DNA from: Legionella rowbothamii
GTDB taxonomy: Bacteria; Pseudomonadota; Gammaproteobacteria; Legionellales; Legionellaceae
NCBI RefSeq assembly: GCF_900639985.1
Contig: NZ_CAAAIM010000014.1
Location: 1 to 42,680 of the forward strand
Length of the DNA: 42,680 bases
Direction: 5' to 3'
Shown here: one piece after another, positions 26,693-36,120 of the stretch
How the letters are laid out: the number at the start of each line of letters is the position of its first letter
Numbering within the stretch: position 1 is the stretch's first letter
Notes under the pieces: model-generated
What the model was told of the DNA's origin: nothing
Database searches by the model: none
The model's input: the letters and a program-made list of their open reading frames with translations, nothing else
Position numbers and translations under genes: made by a program

Positions 26693-29600
26693 CTAAGTTG
26701 TAGCCAATAAATCGATTTTTTCATTGGATATCAAATTTTGTATAACCTCATGTAAATTAGGGAGTTCTCTGTCACTATAAAATTCATATTTTCCAATCAA
26801 ATTGATATGTTGCCATGCCACGGGAGATAATCGAATAATTTTCAACCACTTGTCCTCCGCTTTGTCCTTTTTATAATGTTCATAAAGTCCAGAAAGAAGC
26901 GAAGCATTGTAAAAAATAATACAGTTAGCCAGTAAACGAGCGCATTCATTATTAATAGTAAGTTCAATTTCTGTTCTTCCAACCAATTTTCTGCTACTTA
27001 TCTTAGCTATTGCCGATCTTATTTGGTGGTAAGACTCTCCTCGGTTCAATGAACGATGAACCGTTTTACGCATACCTTCATCGTCAATATAATCAAGCAC
27101 ATACAAGGTCATGATGATTTGATCTAATTCAATCAGCGCTCTCAGAGTATCATTAGATTGATAAGATGATAGTTTTTTTACAATAGTACTTTGGCTACTC
27201 TTTTTAAGTCCAAGTGTTGCCATTATTCTTAGAATATTATCCCATTCTTTAATAATTAATTTAACGTTCACTTTTTTACTTGGTTTTATAAGCATTCCTT
27301 CATAAAGCTTAGGCTCATCAAAACTGACCAGGTTTGAACTTGCTTTTTTATCTAATTGAGTAAACCGAGGCATAAAACGGTAGCCAAAAAGGAACAATAT
27401 GATGAAATTAACTCGGTTTATACTGTGCATGTCCCCTGATACCGCTGCAACTTCAATATCGCTAGTGTTGCTATTGAGCATATCAAACAGATAATGGCTT
27501 TCGTGCTCATTTGCTCCAATAATTTTTGTGCATAGGGGCAGCCAGTTTGCGGACAATGTATAAGCAGATACTCCCTGGCCAAATCCAAAATATTTTGTTG
27601 AGAACCTTGCCATAATAGAATTGAATTTGGTTTCTAATTTCTGTCCATCAATGCTTGCATGGATTCCATAATCAGCCAGGGTATATTTTTCAAATATTGG
27701 CAATTCCTTTACACAACTCATTACTACATCACTTGCTTGTGTTAAGGTCATATGGCGAATAAAATCAGCATAAGTTGACTTTAGGTCATGTTCTTTAACA
27801 TCGCTAATGTCTTTCATTTTATCAATATCAATTCCAGTACCTTTTGCAACAAGACAGGCCGATAATGCCGCTTCATCAGCTTGTTTTTTACTGCCTATTG
27901 GCAAGATATGAGTAAATTTTTTCATAAATCCGGTATGGTTATTACCAAACTGTATGATTTTCCCGATACTTGTGAGGGGTAAATTCTCATAAAAAGGATT
28001 ATTAACACCATCGTCTGATTTTTTATAAGGTAACTGCCAGCGAATAACCTCTCCATTTTTGTTGTGTTTGAGCTTAATTTTGTTGTTTTGACCTGATGCA
28101 ATTTTATCGTTTATTTCTTTATAGCGCAGGAATAATCGATCAGTAAGCTGTTTAAGGATATCGTTTATATCCGTTGCCAACAGTTTATTCTCAAGGCTTT
28201 TAATGATTGAATGTTTATTTTCATCCCAATCCTGTTTGGGGTGTAGCTCATCATTTAATGAGCGGTAAGATAAACTATTATAAATGGTAACTGAACCTGT
28301 TTTTAGGCTCTTTTCAATTTGAAGATAAAGCATCACCTCATACCTGTCAGGGTCAATGGTTTTTACCTTTTTATTATTTTTATCCAATCGAACCTTTTTA
28401 ATCACGTAGCGCTGAAGCACTTTGGGTATGAATTCAAGGGGTATGTCTTTAAATTGGTAAGTGCTGAATGACTTATTAGAGTTATAGTGGCTTTTTAAGA
28501 AAACTATAGCAGCATTTAACGCCTTATTTTTACTATGAAAATCCAGAGCTTTAAATGCGGCTCGGGTATTTAACTTAATGGTCGATGCTGCATCACTGTA
28601 GTATTCCCAACGATAAAACTCGGGAGTAAAATTTGGTTTTTTAATTTTTTGTATGAACTGTTGGAATTTCTCTTCTGGCATAATCTCATATGCTTTTTTC
28701 CGTATTTCAGAATCCGCCACCTTTTTATTGTTTACGAGTGATAATATTGCAGCGGCTGCATGACGTTGGTCTTTGTCTTCGTTTTTAGCATCACAAATGG
28801 CCTGTGCCTGGTAAGACTCCGCTTCACCTGTGTAATAATTCATTTTATAAATAAAACTGGCAACCAAGTGATCGCTGATTTTTAAATAGCGTTGGTGAGC
28901 GTAGCACATGAGATATAGTCGAGATAAGTTTTTTTGTTTCATAGCCCGCAAACCGTAACAGGTATGGTACACAGCTAAATCAGCATAATGCAGAATGTTT
29001 TGTTCTGAAATACCCAGTTCTTTAATGATTTCGGTGGATCTTTGATAAAGAGCGGACAAAAATTGATGGTTTTTTATGGAGGTATTAATCTCTCCAGTTG
29101 TAAAATCCTTTTGATCTTTTTTCACAGCAGTCAATTGATAAAATAACTCATCTTTTTCGAGAAAGTTTGCCAATAATTCTCTGAACGGTTTGTCAGTTAG
29201 GGTATATATCTTATTGCTTAATCTATTTTTTTCATGGTTCAAAGCTTTAGAAACCACTTCTTGTAAGGTGGTGTAGGATGGCCTGACTATTTTATGCTGA
29301 TGGAAGTACTCTATCAGGGAATTAAATACATATTTGGGTACGGCATGTTGCTTTATTAACTCCTTGGCGTACCCGATAGCTATAGCCTTATTTTTGCTCG
29401 AATAAATTGACATGCCATATTTTTTTAAAATGGCATTACGGTTGTCATAATGATGCCGTTTATTCACTTGTTTTTTTGGAAATTTCTCGCAAGGAAAATA
29501 AGTTTTAATAACATACCAGGTGTCTTTCCTGAGTCCTTGAAACGTAAAATTAAAAAAATATTGCGAAATCCTAAAGAAACTAACTTGCAAAATGTAATTG

Positions 29601-29749
29601 ATTTTTTTAGGGATATTATCAAAAGAGTTGAGATACTCCTTATCTTCCTCATCTAGCTCAAATACAAACGGTCGGTCTTTATCCTCCAAGGCGGGTAATT
29701 TGTATAATTTATTAATATCGTCACTGGAAAGTATTTTTAGTCGCGCCAC
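26693..29749 (-). CDS. tnpA: Tn3-family transposase TnpA, full length
   Basis: The 1018-residue protein (family usually about 960-1020) opens with the Tn3 DNA-binding and helical domains (RLKILSSDDINKLYKLP...) and ends with the DDE catalytic domain: Asp701 in HASIDGQK, Asp773 in VSGDMHS and Glu905 in NRGESYHQ. It cleaves at the 38 bp ends for replicative transposition. The start is GTG at 29749; its ribosome site is weak. The 3' end lies just inside the left terminal repeat. It is related to, but clearly different from, the truncated tnpA at 94-1313. Confidence 0.95.
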   Translation of the reverse strand: MARLKILSSDDINKLYKLPALEDKDRPFVFELDEEDKEYLNSFDNIPKKINYILQVSFFRISQYFFNFTFQGLRKDTWYVIKTYFPCEKFPKKQVNKRHHYDNRNAILKKYGMSIYSSKNKAIAIGYAKELIKQHAVPKYVFNSLIEYFHQHKIVRPSYTTLQEVVSKALNHEKNRLSNKIYTLTDKPFRELLANFLEKDELFYQLTAVKKDQKDFTTGEINTSIKNHQFLSALYQRSTEIIKELGISEQNILHYADLAVYHTCYGLRAMKQKNLSRLYLMCYAHQRYLKISDHLVASFIYKMNYYTGEAESYQAQAICDAKNEDKDQRHAAAAILSLVNNKKVADSEIRKKAYEIMPEEKFQQFIQKIKKPNFTPEFYRWEYYSDAASTIKLNTRAAFKALDFHSKNKALNAAIVFLKSHYNSNKSFSTYQFKDIPLEFIPKVLQRYVIKKVRLDKNNKKVKTIDPDRYEVMLYLQIEKSLKTGSVTIYNSLSYRSLNDELHPKQDWDENKHSIIKSLENKLLATDINDILKQLTDRLFLRYKEINDKIASGQNNKIKLKHNKNGEVIRWQLPYKKSDDGVNNPFYENLPLTSIGKIIQFGNNHTGFMKKFTHILPIGSKKQADEAALSACLVAKGTGIDIDKMKDISDVKEHDLKSTYADFIRHMTLTQASDVVMSCVKELPIFEKYTLADYGIHASIDGQKLETKFNSIMARFSTKYFGFGQGVSAYTLSANWLPLCTKIIGANEHESHYLFDMLNSNTSDIEVAAVSGDMHSINRVNFIILFLFGYRFMPRFTQLDKKASSNLVSFDEPKLYEGMLIKPSKKVNVKLIIKEWDNILRIMATLGLKKSSQSTIVKKLSSYQSNDTLRALIELDQIIMTLYVLDYIDDEGMRKTVHRSLNRGESYHQIRSAIAKISSRKLVGRTEIELTINNECARLLANCIIFYNASLLSGLYEHYKKDKAEDKWLKIIRLSPVAWQHINLIGKYEFYSDRELPNLHEVIQNLISNEKIDLLATT

Positions 29750-29891
29750 GGGTTATTTTTGTATGCATTAAAACGGACGTTATTATACATCAGATTTGTT
29801 GCTCTATTACACTTTATATATTTATAGTTAACTGTATAATTAAACCTATTATTTTAGGTTAAACATTAACAGACTATTTTTTGAGTAAATT
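29750..29891. promoter_or_regulatory. Divergent tnpA/tnpR interval, probable res site
   Basis: A 142-base AT-rich gap separates the divergent transposase and resolvase genes, the usual place of res. It contains inverted pairs such as AACCTA (29843-29848) with TAGGTT (29855-29860), and AT-rich stretches that can serve as both promoters and resolvase subsites. Exact subsites I-III were not resolved by eye. Confidence 0.5.
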
Positions 29892-30509
29892 ATGGCCAAA
29901 ACAATTGCTTATCTTCGCACCTCAACTGACAAGCAAGATTTGAACAATCAAAAGCTTGAGATTTTTGAATTTGCTAAAAAAAATAAACTGGAAGTAGATG
30001 ATTTTATTCAGATGACTATTTCAAGTAGAAAAACCACTAAAGAACGTCGCATTGACGAAATGCTTTCAGTATTGGATGATGCCGATACACTAATTGTCAC
30101 TGAGCTCAGTCGACTGGGTCGAAGCACCGCAGAGGTTATTGGATTAGTTAATGAATTAATCAAAAAGCAGGTGCGAGTAATTGCTATAAAGCAAAACCTG
30201 GATATGAAGCAACATGATATGAATTCTAAAATCATGATAACCTTATTTTCGCTCTTTGCTGAGTTGGAGAGGGATCTTATTAGTTTAAGAACTAAAGAAG
30301 CGTTGGCGAGTAAAAAAATGCAAGGAATTCAGTTAGGGAAACCAAAAGGCACCATTCAAAAAAGTAAATTTGACAAAGACGCTGTTAAAATCCAAGAACT
30401 GTTAGTATTAGGTTTATCGGTTAGAAAAATTGCTAACTATTTAGGATATAGCAATCACATTGGGCTTAATACTTATGTAGGTAAAAGAAAACTAAGAGAA
30501 GCATTGTAA
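29892..30509 (+). CDS. tnpR: Tn3-type serine resolvase
   Basis: The 205-residue protein has the serine recombinase nucleophile Ser11 in YLRTSTDKQD, the active-site ELSRLGRS segment, the LFSLFAELERDLISLRTKE helix, and a C-terminal helix-turn-helix (VRKIANYLGYSNHIGLNTYV). It resolves Tn3 cointegrates at res. It is divergent from tnpA, as in many Tn3-family elements. A simple ATG start at 29892 is used; no strong ribosome site is visible. Confidence 0.92.
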   Translation: MAKTIAYLRTSTDKQDLNNQKLEIFEFAKKNKLEVDDFIQMTISSRKTTKERRIDEMLSVLDDADTLIVTELSRLGRSTAEVIGLVNELIKKQVRVIAIKQNLDMKQHDMNSKIMITLFSLFAELERDLISLRTKEALASKKMQGIQLGKPKGTIQKSKFDKDAVKIQELLVLGLSVRKIANYLGYSNHIGLNTYVGKRKLREAL

Positions 30510-30558
30510 ACAAACCAACGTTAGAAGTCGCTATCCCAAAAATTAGTTGGTGATAGGA

Positions 30559-30712
30559 GGGTTAGCCTCAAACCTCAGAAAATTCAGAGTAACGAAAGGG
30601 CAATCGGCCCTTTTTTGATTTTGGCCAAACACGGTTTTTGGGAAATCCTATTGATTACTTTATAAATAGTTGCATTTTTTCCTTGAATTTCTGAGGTTTG
30701 AGGCTACCGGCA
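30559..30712. repeat. Short segment bounded by an inverted repeat (possible Tn3-derived miniature element)
   Basis: The left end TTAGCCTCAAACCTCAGAAA (from 30562) and the right end, read on the minus strand from about 30710, GGTAGCCTCAAACCTCAGAA, are inverted copies about 20-24 bases long. Both are preceded by GGAGGG outward. The enclosed ~150 bases contain a terminator hairpin but no gene. The same core borders the truncated tnpA at 56-93. The size and ends suggest a non-autonomous element or a pair of collapsed transposon ends. The stretch between tnpR and the next gene (30510-30776) holds nothing else. Confidence 0.5.
30595..30616 (+). terminator. Rho-independent terminator after tnpR
   Basis: AAAGGGC (30595-30601), a 5-base loop, GCCCTTT (30607-30613), then further T. 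The stem lies just inside the left inverted repeat, about 85 bases after the resolvase stop. Confidence 0.7.
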
Positions 30713-30776
30713 ATCCCTCCGGAAAATAATTGATGTCAAAAGTAGAATTTTTTTGCACCCTATGACGAAGGTCGAA

Positions 30777-32294
30777 TCACCCATTCATCTGTACAACTTT
30801 ATAATAATAAGGCCTCCCTAATACATTCTGTTTTTGACCATAGGACGCAATGGTGTGTGTGGAAATTATCTCTCTTACCTTTTTTCCTAACAACGCAGTA
30901 TCAATATAATCTGGATTTGTAGAAATTAATATTAACGGTTTTCCAATATAATCTTCTTCTTTGGACCAAAATTTATACATCAAGCTGTCTTCTCCAAAAA
31001 TATGTGAGCCTACAACAGAATACTTTTTCCCGATGATACCCAATCCTAAAAGTTTATTCTGATAAAACTCCAGCTCACTCCCTATATGATAATTATCTAA
31101 AGGCACAAAAGTAGGTGCTAAATGAGTATCTGTCTCAATTTTTTCTGCCAACTCATTGAAACTCTGTGTTAACTGATTCCATGCAACCAAGCTTCTGAAG
31201 AATTTTTTTTGAATTATTTCCGATGTGTGGAAATTAAAAAATAAAAAAGCACTTGTATATAATATTAATAAAAAAATTGATGCCCTTACCCAGATGGTGT
31301 GTATTTTAGGGAAGTGTGTCATCAATAGAGCAAGCCAAGGTATGAGGGCTAAAAATAAAGGACCAATCCAATTAAATTTTATTTTATGATTGAGACTAAA
31401 TACTATAAAAATAGATAAGGGAACCAAAATAAAAATACTCATAAATCGTTTAGCATCTTTATTAATATCAGGTTTTAAGGAAGCATTAGGTCGAACCAAC
31501 TCCCATAGACCATGAATCCCCATAGGCATAATAAATAAAACTAATAGACCAACAACATAATGAACGCTAGTTGACGATGTGGCTTGCACTCTGCGGCTGC
31601 TTTGAAACCAAAAAGAAATCCAATCGTGGGTAGCATTCCAATAGATAACAGGGGAAAACAGTACGAAAGCAATCAACATACAAAGATAAGGTTCTTTACG
31701 TTTAAACCAATAGCGCGCTGCAGGAGTGGTTATAACATAATATAATGCAGCAAGACCTAATAACGAAATTGTGTACTTAGAAAGCATTCCTAAGCCTACC
31801 CACACTCCAGCGGCATACCAGCAACGAGACTCATTTAAAATGATAGTTCGATATAGATAATACAAACTTGCAGACCAACAAGTTAATAATGGTACATCTG
31901 GCGTGATAACTAAGGTCTGAATGAAAAAAAAGGGAAGCACGGCCAATAGCAATACTGCATAAAGTTCCGCACCTTTATTAATTAATTGCGTTAAGCGATA
32001 GCTAAAAAAAGCGGTTAACACCAAGCATATTATATTTGTGATACGCACTCCTAATTCGTTATTACCTAAAATTAAAGTGGAGCATTTAATAAGAATGGCT
32101 ACCATTGGTGGATGATCCAAATAACTCCAATCAAGGTGCTGTGCATAATTCCAATAATATGCTTCTTGAACCAGTAAAATACCCGAATTAATAAAATAGA
32201 AATGTATCAAGAATGAGGTCACTATAACCCCAAAAAGATACATTTTATTTTTGGATTTCGATGATATATCCATAAGTAATTTTTTATTGTCCAT
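30777..32294 (-). CDS. GT39-type membrane glycosyltransferase
   Basis: The 505-residue protein has about ten to twelve membrane segments and the GT39/ArnT-PMT features: an acidic motif in the first periplasmic loop (VQEAYYWNYAQHLDWSYLDH, with the Glu and Asp pair), HPPMVA, and PDVPLLTCW. Such enzymes take a sugar from a polyprenyl-phosphate carrier and attach it to lipid or protein on the periplasmic side. It follows the GT2-GtrA gene after 35 bases. The acceptor is unknown. Confidence 0.8.
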   Translation of the reverse strand: MDNKKLLMDISSKSKNKMYLFGVIVTSFLIHFYFINSGILLVQEAYYWNYAQHLDWSYLDHPPMVAILIKCSTLILGNNELGVRITNIICLVLTAFFSYRLTQLINKGAELYAVLLLAVLPFFFIQTLVITPDVPLLTCWSASLYYLYRTIILNESRCWYAAGVWVGLGMLSKYTISLLGLAALYYVITTPAARYWFKRKEPYLCMLIAFVLFSPVIYWNATHDWISFWFQSSRRVQATSSTSVHYVVGLLVLFIMPMGIHGLWELVRPNASLKPDINKDAKRFMSIFILVPLSIFIVFSLNHKIKFNWIGPLFLALIPWLALLMTHFPKIHTIWVRASIFLLILYTSAFLFFNFHTSEIIQKKFFRSLVAWNQLTQSFNELAEKIETDTHLAPTFVPLDNYHIGSELEFYQNKLLGLGIIGKKYSVVGSHIFGEDSLMYKFWSKEEDYIGKPLILISTNPDYIDTALLGKKVREIISTHTIASYGQKQNVLGRPYYYKVVQMNG

Positions 32295-32329
32295 TTAAGC
32301 CTTCTTGATGTTAGCAATTTTAGGGGTAA

Positions 32330-33457
32330 TTATGATGCATTTAATTCTATCTGACTTTTGTTATTCCAAATAATTCGAGAATAGAAAATATAATTAAGAA
32401 AAGAGCCTATAACAATACCTACCGCTATAATTAAATTTTCTTTTATATAACCACCACCAAAATAATTCACACCCAGTTGCGCCCACTTACTTTGAAAAAT
32501 AATCGTGAATATAGAGTAAATAGCGAAGATAAAAATTGATTTTAATTGATTATTTAAAATACATTTTTTAAATGTAATTCTATTATTTAAAATGTAATTA
32601 TTTAATATCGCAATACTTACAGCTATTTGCGCTGCTATAAAAGGAGAATACTCCATACGTAATAAATTATAAAGCACATATTGAATTAGCATGCCTATAA
32701 CCCCTATCCCACACATCCTAAAATAAGATTTAAACTCTCTATATCGTAAAATGGTTAAAACTCGAAGTGAGTCAATAATACTGTTTGCTGGCAACTTACT
32801 TTTACCTAGTTCTCTATCAATAAAGGCTATAGGGTATTCAATAATTTTTGCTTTTGATTTGTGTAGTCGCCATAATAATTCTAATTTATAGGCATAATGA
32901 TTGGAGATAAATTGTTGAGGCAGTATCTTTTTAAGAGCCAAGTAATTAGTAGCTCTAAAGCCACTAGTAAAGTCTTTGTATTTTGGGGTTAAAAAAGTTC
33001 GAGCTACAAAATTTCCTAAGATAGATAAAAATTTTCTGTGCCAACCCCAATTTTTAGGAATACTTCCTCCGCGAACATATCGACTACCAATTACTGCATC
33101 TGCCTTGTAGGCTTCCATTAACCTAAGCATTTCAGGTAAATAATGTGGTTGGTGTGATAAATCAGCATCGAATTCAAAAATAATATCAGCATTAAGCTCA
33201 TACAGGCTATACTGCATGGCTTGTAGGTATGCGGAACCTAAACCAGTCTTTCGCGGTTCAATTTGCAAGTGCAAGTGAGGGTAGGTTAGCTGGAGATTAC
33301 GGACAATTTCCTGTGTTTTATCCGTCGAGCAACTATCAAAAATTAAGACATGAACCATTATATTATTGATTGACATAGTACTAAAAACTTCATGGATAGT
33401 TTTTTCTATTATCTCGCTTTCATTGTATGTAGGGATTATAACAACTACCTTCGCCAT
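32330..33457 (-). CDS. GT2 polyprenyl-phosphate sugar transferase with GtrA domain
   Basis: The 375-residue protein starts with a DPM1-like GT2 domain: VVVIIPTYNES, FDSCSTDKT, FEFDADLSHQP and SRYVRGG, and ends with four hydrophobic helices in the GtrA pattern (about residues 245-370). It probably makes undecaprenyl-phosphate hexose and helps flip it. The ATG at 33457 is chosen over 33472 because GGAG lies 9 bases before it and the GT2 fold starts at once. The downstream GT39 gene would use the lipid-linked sugar. Confidence 0.82.
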   Translation of the reverse strand: MAKVVVIIPTYNESEIIEKTIHEVFSTMSINNIMVHVLIFDSCSTDKTQEIVRNLQLTYPHLHLQIEPRKTGLGSAYLQAMQYSLYELNADIIFEFDADLSHQPHYLPEMLRLMEAYKADAVIGSRYVRGGSIPKNWGWHRKFLSILGNFVARTFLTPKYKDFTSGFRATNYLALKKILPQQFISNHYAYKLELLWRLHKSKAKIIEYPIAFIDRELGKSKLPANSIIDSLRVLTILRYREFKSYFRMCGIGVIGMLIQYVLYNLLRMEYSPFIAAQIAVSIAILNNYILNNRITFKKCILNNQLKSIFIFAIYSIFTIIFQSKWAQLGVNYFGGGYIKENLIIAVGIVIGSFLNYIFYSRIIWNNKSQIELNAS

Positions 33458-33472
33458 ATTTTTAAACTCCAT

Positions 33473-33807
33473 TTTTATTCAAACCCATTCGAAACGTGCC
33501 CCCGGAGCGTGCCAAGGTTTAATGCTTTAATCCGTTACTAGTGTCTATTCTTGTGAATTAACAATTGTATTCCTCTACCTTTCTTTATATCACGTTTTTT
33601 CAAATAATGATTTTGCATTTTGATGAAACGCTTCTTACGGGTCCTGTGGAAGAACTGACAAAAGTTGTATTTCAAAATAAACCCGACAATTCAATTAATT
33701 TTTAATCAAAAACTCTAAAATAACTGTAATATTTTTTGTTTATCAATGATACCTTATTGTCTCTTCAGTAAAAAGTGGAGGGTTGGGGCTAGAACTCCTG
33801 ATATAAA
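33473..33807. other. Intergenic region with a weak 32-codon frame
   Basis: A 335-base gap between the divergent glycosyltransferase and GNAT genes. It contains an open frame 33607-33705 (MILHFDETLLTGPVEELT...) without a ribosome-binding site, which may be a gene remnant. No clear promoter or repeat was identified. Confidence 0.3.
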
Positions 33808-34272
33808 ATGAAAATTAATACATTATTACTTAGAGTTATAAATGCAGATGTAAATGCAATTGCAAATGTTTACCTGAGATTAAGCAAAGAACTGGTAATC
33901 TTTGCGCCATTAATACATACGGATGAAAGTATCCTCCTGTGGATTCGTAATAATCTTCTTCCTGAAGAGAAAGTAATTGTTGCTCAAGAAAGGGGTATTA
34001 TTATTGGTATGATGTCATTAACAAATGACGAGGGAACAGGACGGATTAGGCAACTTTATATTTATCCCGACTCTGTTGGTCAAGGCGTTGGAACATTAAT
34101 GATTAAAAGGCTAAATCGATTTTAGGTTCTCCATTACAGCTTTATACATTCCAGGAAAATATCGGAGCTAGACGATTTTATGAAAGCCATGGATCTCAGA
34201 TAATAGATTTTAATGACGGCTCCGGTAATGAAGAAGAGTTGTCCAGCGGTGCTTTATGAATGGACGGCATAA
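33808..34272 (+). pseudogene. GNAT acetyltransferase with two frameshifts
   Basis: The first frame (33808-34125) encodes the GNAT core, including VIVAQERGIIIGMMSL and the acetyl-CoA loop QLYIYPDSVGQGVGTLMI. The reading then continues in another frame as SILGSPLQLYTFQENIGARR and FYESHGSQIIDFN, the usual C-terminal part, and returns to a third frame for the typical VLYEWTA ending (TAA 34270-34272). Two single-base indels thus break an otherwise recognisable gene. It would have acetylated a small molecule or protein using acetyl-CoA. Confidence 0.75.
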
Positions 34273-34449
34273 AAGATCCGTTTGCGTCGGGTTATTTACC
34301 ACTTAATTTTTAGTGCATCATAATCATGCCATTTAAAGTTTGAATTTTCCTGCCAAATAAAGATAAAACTTACAGAAACCCTTGCTGGAACTGAAGACAT
34401 CCTCTTTTGTCTATTTGAGGATGTATTTTGGTGGTTTAATTGGTGTAGC

Positions 34450-34721
34450 TCGGTGTAGCGTTCCCGTAGATTTCATTTTGCTACGGAAGGCCTTCTTAAT
34501 TTTAATGAAGAGGAAATGCATGAACTTCCTGTGTTTGCTGGATTCATGTCAAGAGGTACGGCGGCATGGGCGCGTTTTTAGCTCTTTATTGCGCCCATGT
34601 AGCAGATGTAGCAAATATCGGAATCGGATATCCATTATTTGCAGTTGGGATTGAGTTCAATTGTCATTTTCAGAAGCCGAATGCATCCAAATCAAGCCTA
34701 TTAGTGATGATGGTTTATTAA
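34450..34721 (+). pseudogene. Decayed membrane-type gene, unrecognised
   Basis: One frame reads FHFATEGLLNFNEEEMHELP and VFAGFMSRGTAAWARF before TAG. A second frame continues LALYCAHVADVANIGIGYPL and FAVGIEF, ending TAA 34719-34721. The two stretches look like parts of one small membrane protein separated by a frameshift. A third frame across 34382-34654 is longer but Cys/Arg-rich and unlike a protein. No start is evident. It lies just after the broken GNAT gene, so the whole 34126-34802 stretch is decaying DNA. Confidence 0.4.
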
Positions 34722-34802
34722 CAAATATTCCCTTCAAAAAGTATTGCAATATCATGTTTATTAATAGTATCGTTTTGGTGTCAAAAAAATTTAAGGGACA
34801 AA

Positions 34803-36110
34803 ATGAATCACGAAATGACGTATAGCTTATTTAGTAATTTCCAATCAACTATTTTTAAGGCGATTGAAACATTTTTACAAAAAAATATCGGCCCAGAAAC
34901 CGATAAATTAATTACCACAACCTTAAGGATTCCAGCAGAAATAAAAGAGTTTTATGAATGCATTGCTGAGGCAGAAACAACTTCCATTAACACAGCCATA
35001 GTCAGCACCTTAAACAAAGTAAAAGAGCATACGATTAATGAGTATCAGAAATCGTATACCAAGATAAATGATACTTTTGACCATCAAATAAACAGTTTCT
35101 TAAAAATTATTGATGATCAAAAAATAGATTACAACGATTTGAGCATGCTCCTAGAGTGGATAACAGGCATTAAGATCAGTCGAGCTGATGTCACTAATAA
35201 GGAAATATTGATTAATTTATTTGACAAAAATGCTCAAATAAAAGCATGTCAAATATTTGGCTACAATTATGATTGGCTTCAGGATAATCAGCAGTCTATT
35301 GCTTACAGGTGCTCGGAATTTCAAGATGGTTGGTATAAACACGTAAAGCCATTTGTTCAAGATTTAATTATCAATTTTTATTTGGACGAAACGGTAGAGT
35401 CTTTTGAGTTGTCTTTTTTATGCTGTGACCATAATGTGATAAATAATATCAACTCTGGTAATTTCTCTGGAGCACCGGAAAATATTACCCCCATTGCAAT
35501 AGCTAATCGATGTATTAATGGCGTAAAAACAAAAACTTATCATCGATTTGAGTCAAATAACATTAATTATGAAAAGTGCAGGAGCCACTTTATTGCCCTG
35601 GTAAAAATGATTCTTGTACTGGTAAAAAATAATATCATTAACTTCCCTAGCGGCTATTTGGTTACCCCTCAGCAACACGATATGATACTGGATGGTAGGC
35701 TACATCTTGCAAAGCTATTTAATGAAAGTCGTCCAAAAAATGGATTTCACGTAGATGATTTAGAGGATGTTCAAATTTTCCGTATATCGGTTAATGATAG
35801 TCACGAAACCAATGAGTTCAATATGTATCATTGTTTAAAAAGTACATTCATACATAATATTTTAACTTTGACTGATAAATACGCCTTTTCTATGCCTCTT
35901 ACAGATGATGTCTCCACAAGATGTGGTATGAGTAAAACCGCATTCGCTAAATATTTAAGGTTATTTGATATAAAAAATGACCAACCATATTCAAATGGCG
36001 TTTTTTTATCACCAGAGAAAGATGAGGTTTTAATGATTAATTTAGTTAGAATTCGTGAAATACAATCAGAACTGCGCGATTGTAAAACTCTGCATGCCGC
36101 TGTTGGCTAA
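34803..36110 (+). CDS. Unknown protein with a possible ribbon-helix-helix N-terminus
   Basis: The 435-residue protein starts after AAGGGACAAA. Residues about 35-70 (TTTLRIPAEIKEFYECIAEA...SINTAIVSTLNKV) resemble a ribbon-helix-helix DNA-binding fold. A long helical middle follows (residues 80-115), then a mixed domain with FELSFLCCDHN and KTYHRFESNN. Near the C-terminus, RCGMSKTAFAKYLRLFDI could be a helix-turn-helix. I do not recognise the family. It is convergent with the DUF3987 gene (10-base gap). A plasmid or integrative-element regulator is possible. Confidence 0.6.
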   Translation: MNHEMTYSLFSNFQSTIFKAIETFLQKNIGPETDKLITTTLRIPAEIKEFYECIAEAETTSINTAIVSTLNKVKEHTINEYQKSYTKINDTFDHQINSFLKIIDDQKIDYNDLSMLLEWITGIKISRADVTNKEILINLFDKNAQIKACQIFGYNYDWLQDNQQSIAYRCSEFQDGWYKHVKPFVQDLIINFYLDETVESFELSFLCCDHNVINNINSGNFSGAPENITPIAIANRCINGVKTKTYHRFESNNINYEKCRSHFIALVKMILVLVKNNIINFPSGYLVTPQQHDMILDGRLHLAKLFNESRPKNGFHVDDLEDVQIFRISVNDSHETNEFNMYHCLKSTFIHNILTLTDKYAFSMPLTDDVSTRCGMSKTAFAKYLRLFDIKNDQPYSNGVFLSPEKDEVLMINLVRIREIQSELRDCKTLHAAVG

Positions 36111-36120
36111 TTTTGCTGGT

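Larger units (their letters stand above)
26634..30509. mobile_element. Tn3-family transposon core (left repeat, tnpA, res, tnpR)
   Basis: A left terminal repeat, a full-length tnpA read leftward, a divergent interval that should contain the res site, and a serine resolvase read rightward form the classical Tn3-family core. The left edge is fixed by the broken phaC gene. The right edge is unknown: no inverted copy of the 26634 repeat was seen up to 42680, so the passenger region may extend further or the right end may have been lost. The 30509 coordinate marks only the end of the resolvase. Confidence 0.7.

Noticed and set aside
26634..30712. Taking the 30559-30712 repeat as the right end of the second Tn3-family element
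   Set aside because: Its sequence differs from the left repeat at 26634, and one copy faces the wrong way for a right end.
34382..34654. 90-codon plus-strand frame
   Set aside because: Cys/Arg-rich with no start signals; two other frames over the same DNA read like a decayed membrane protein.
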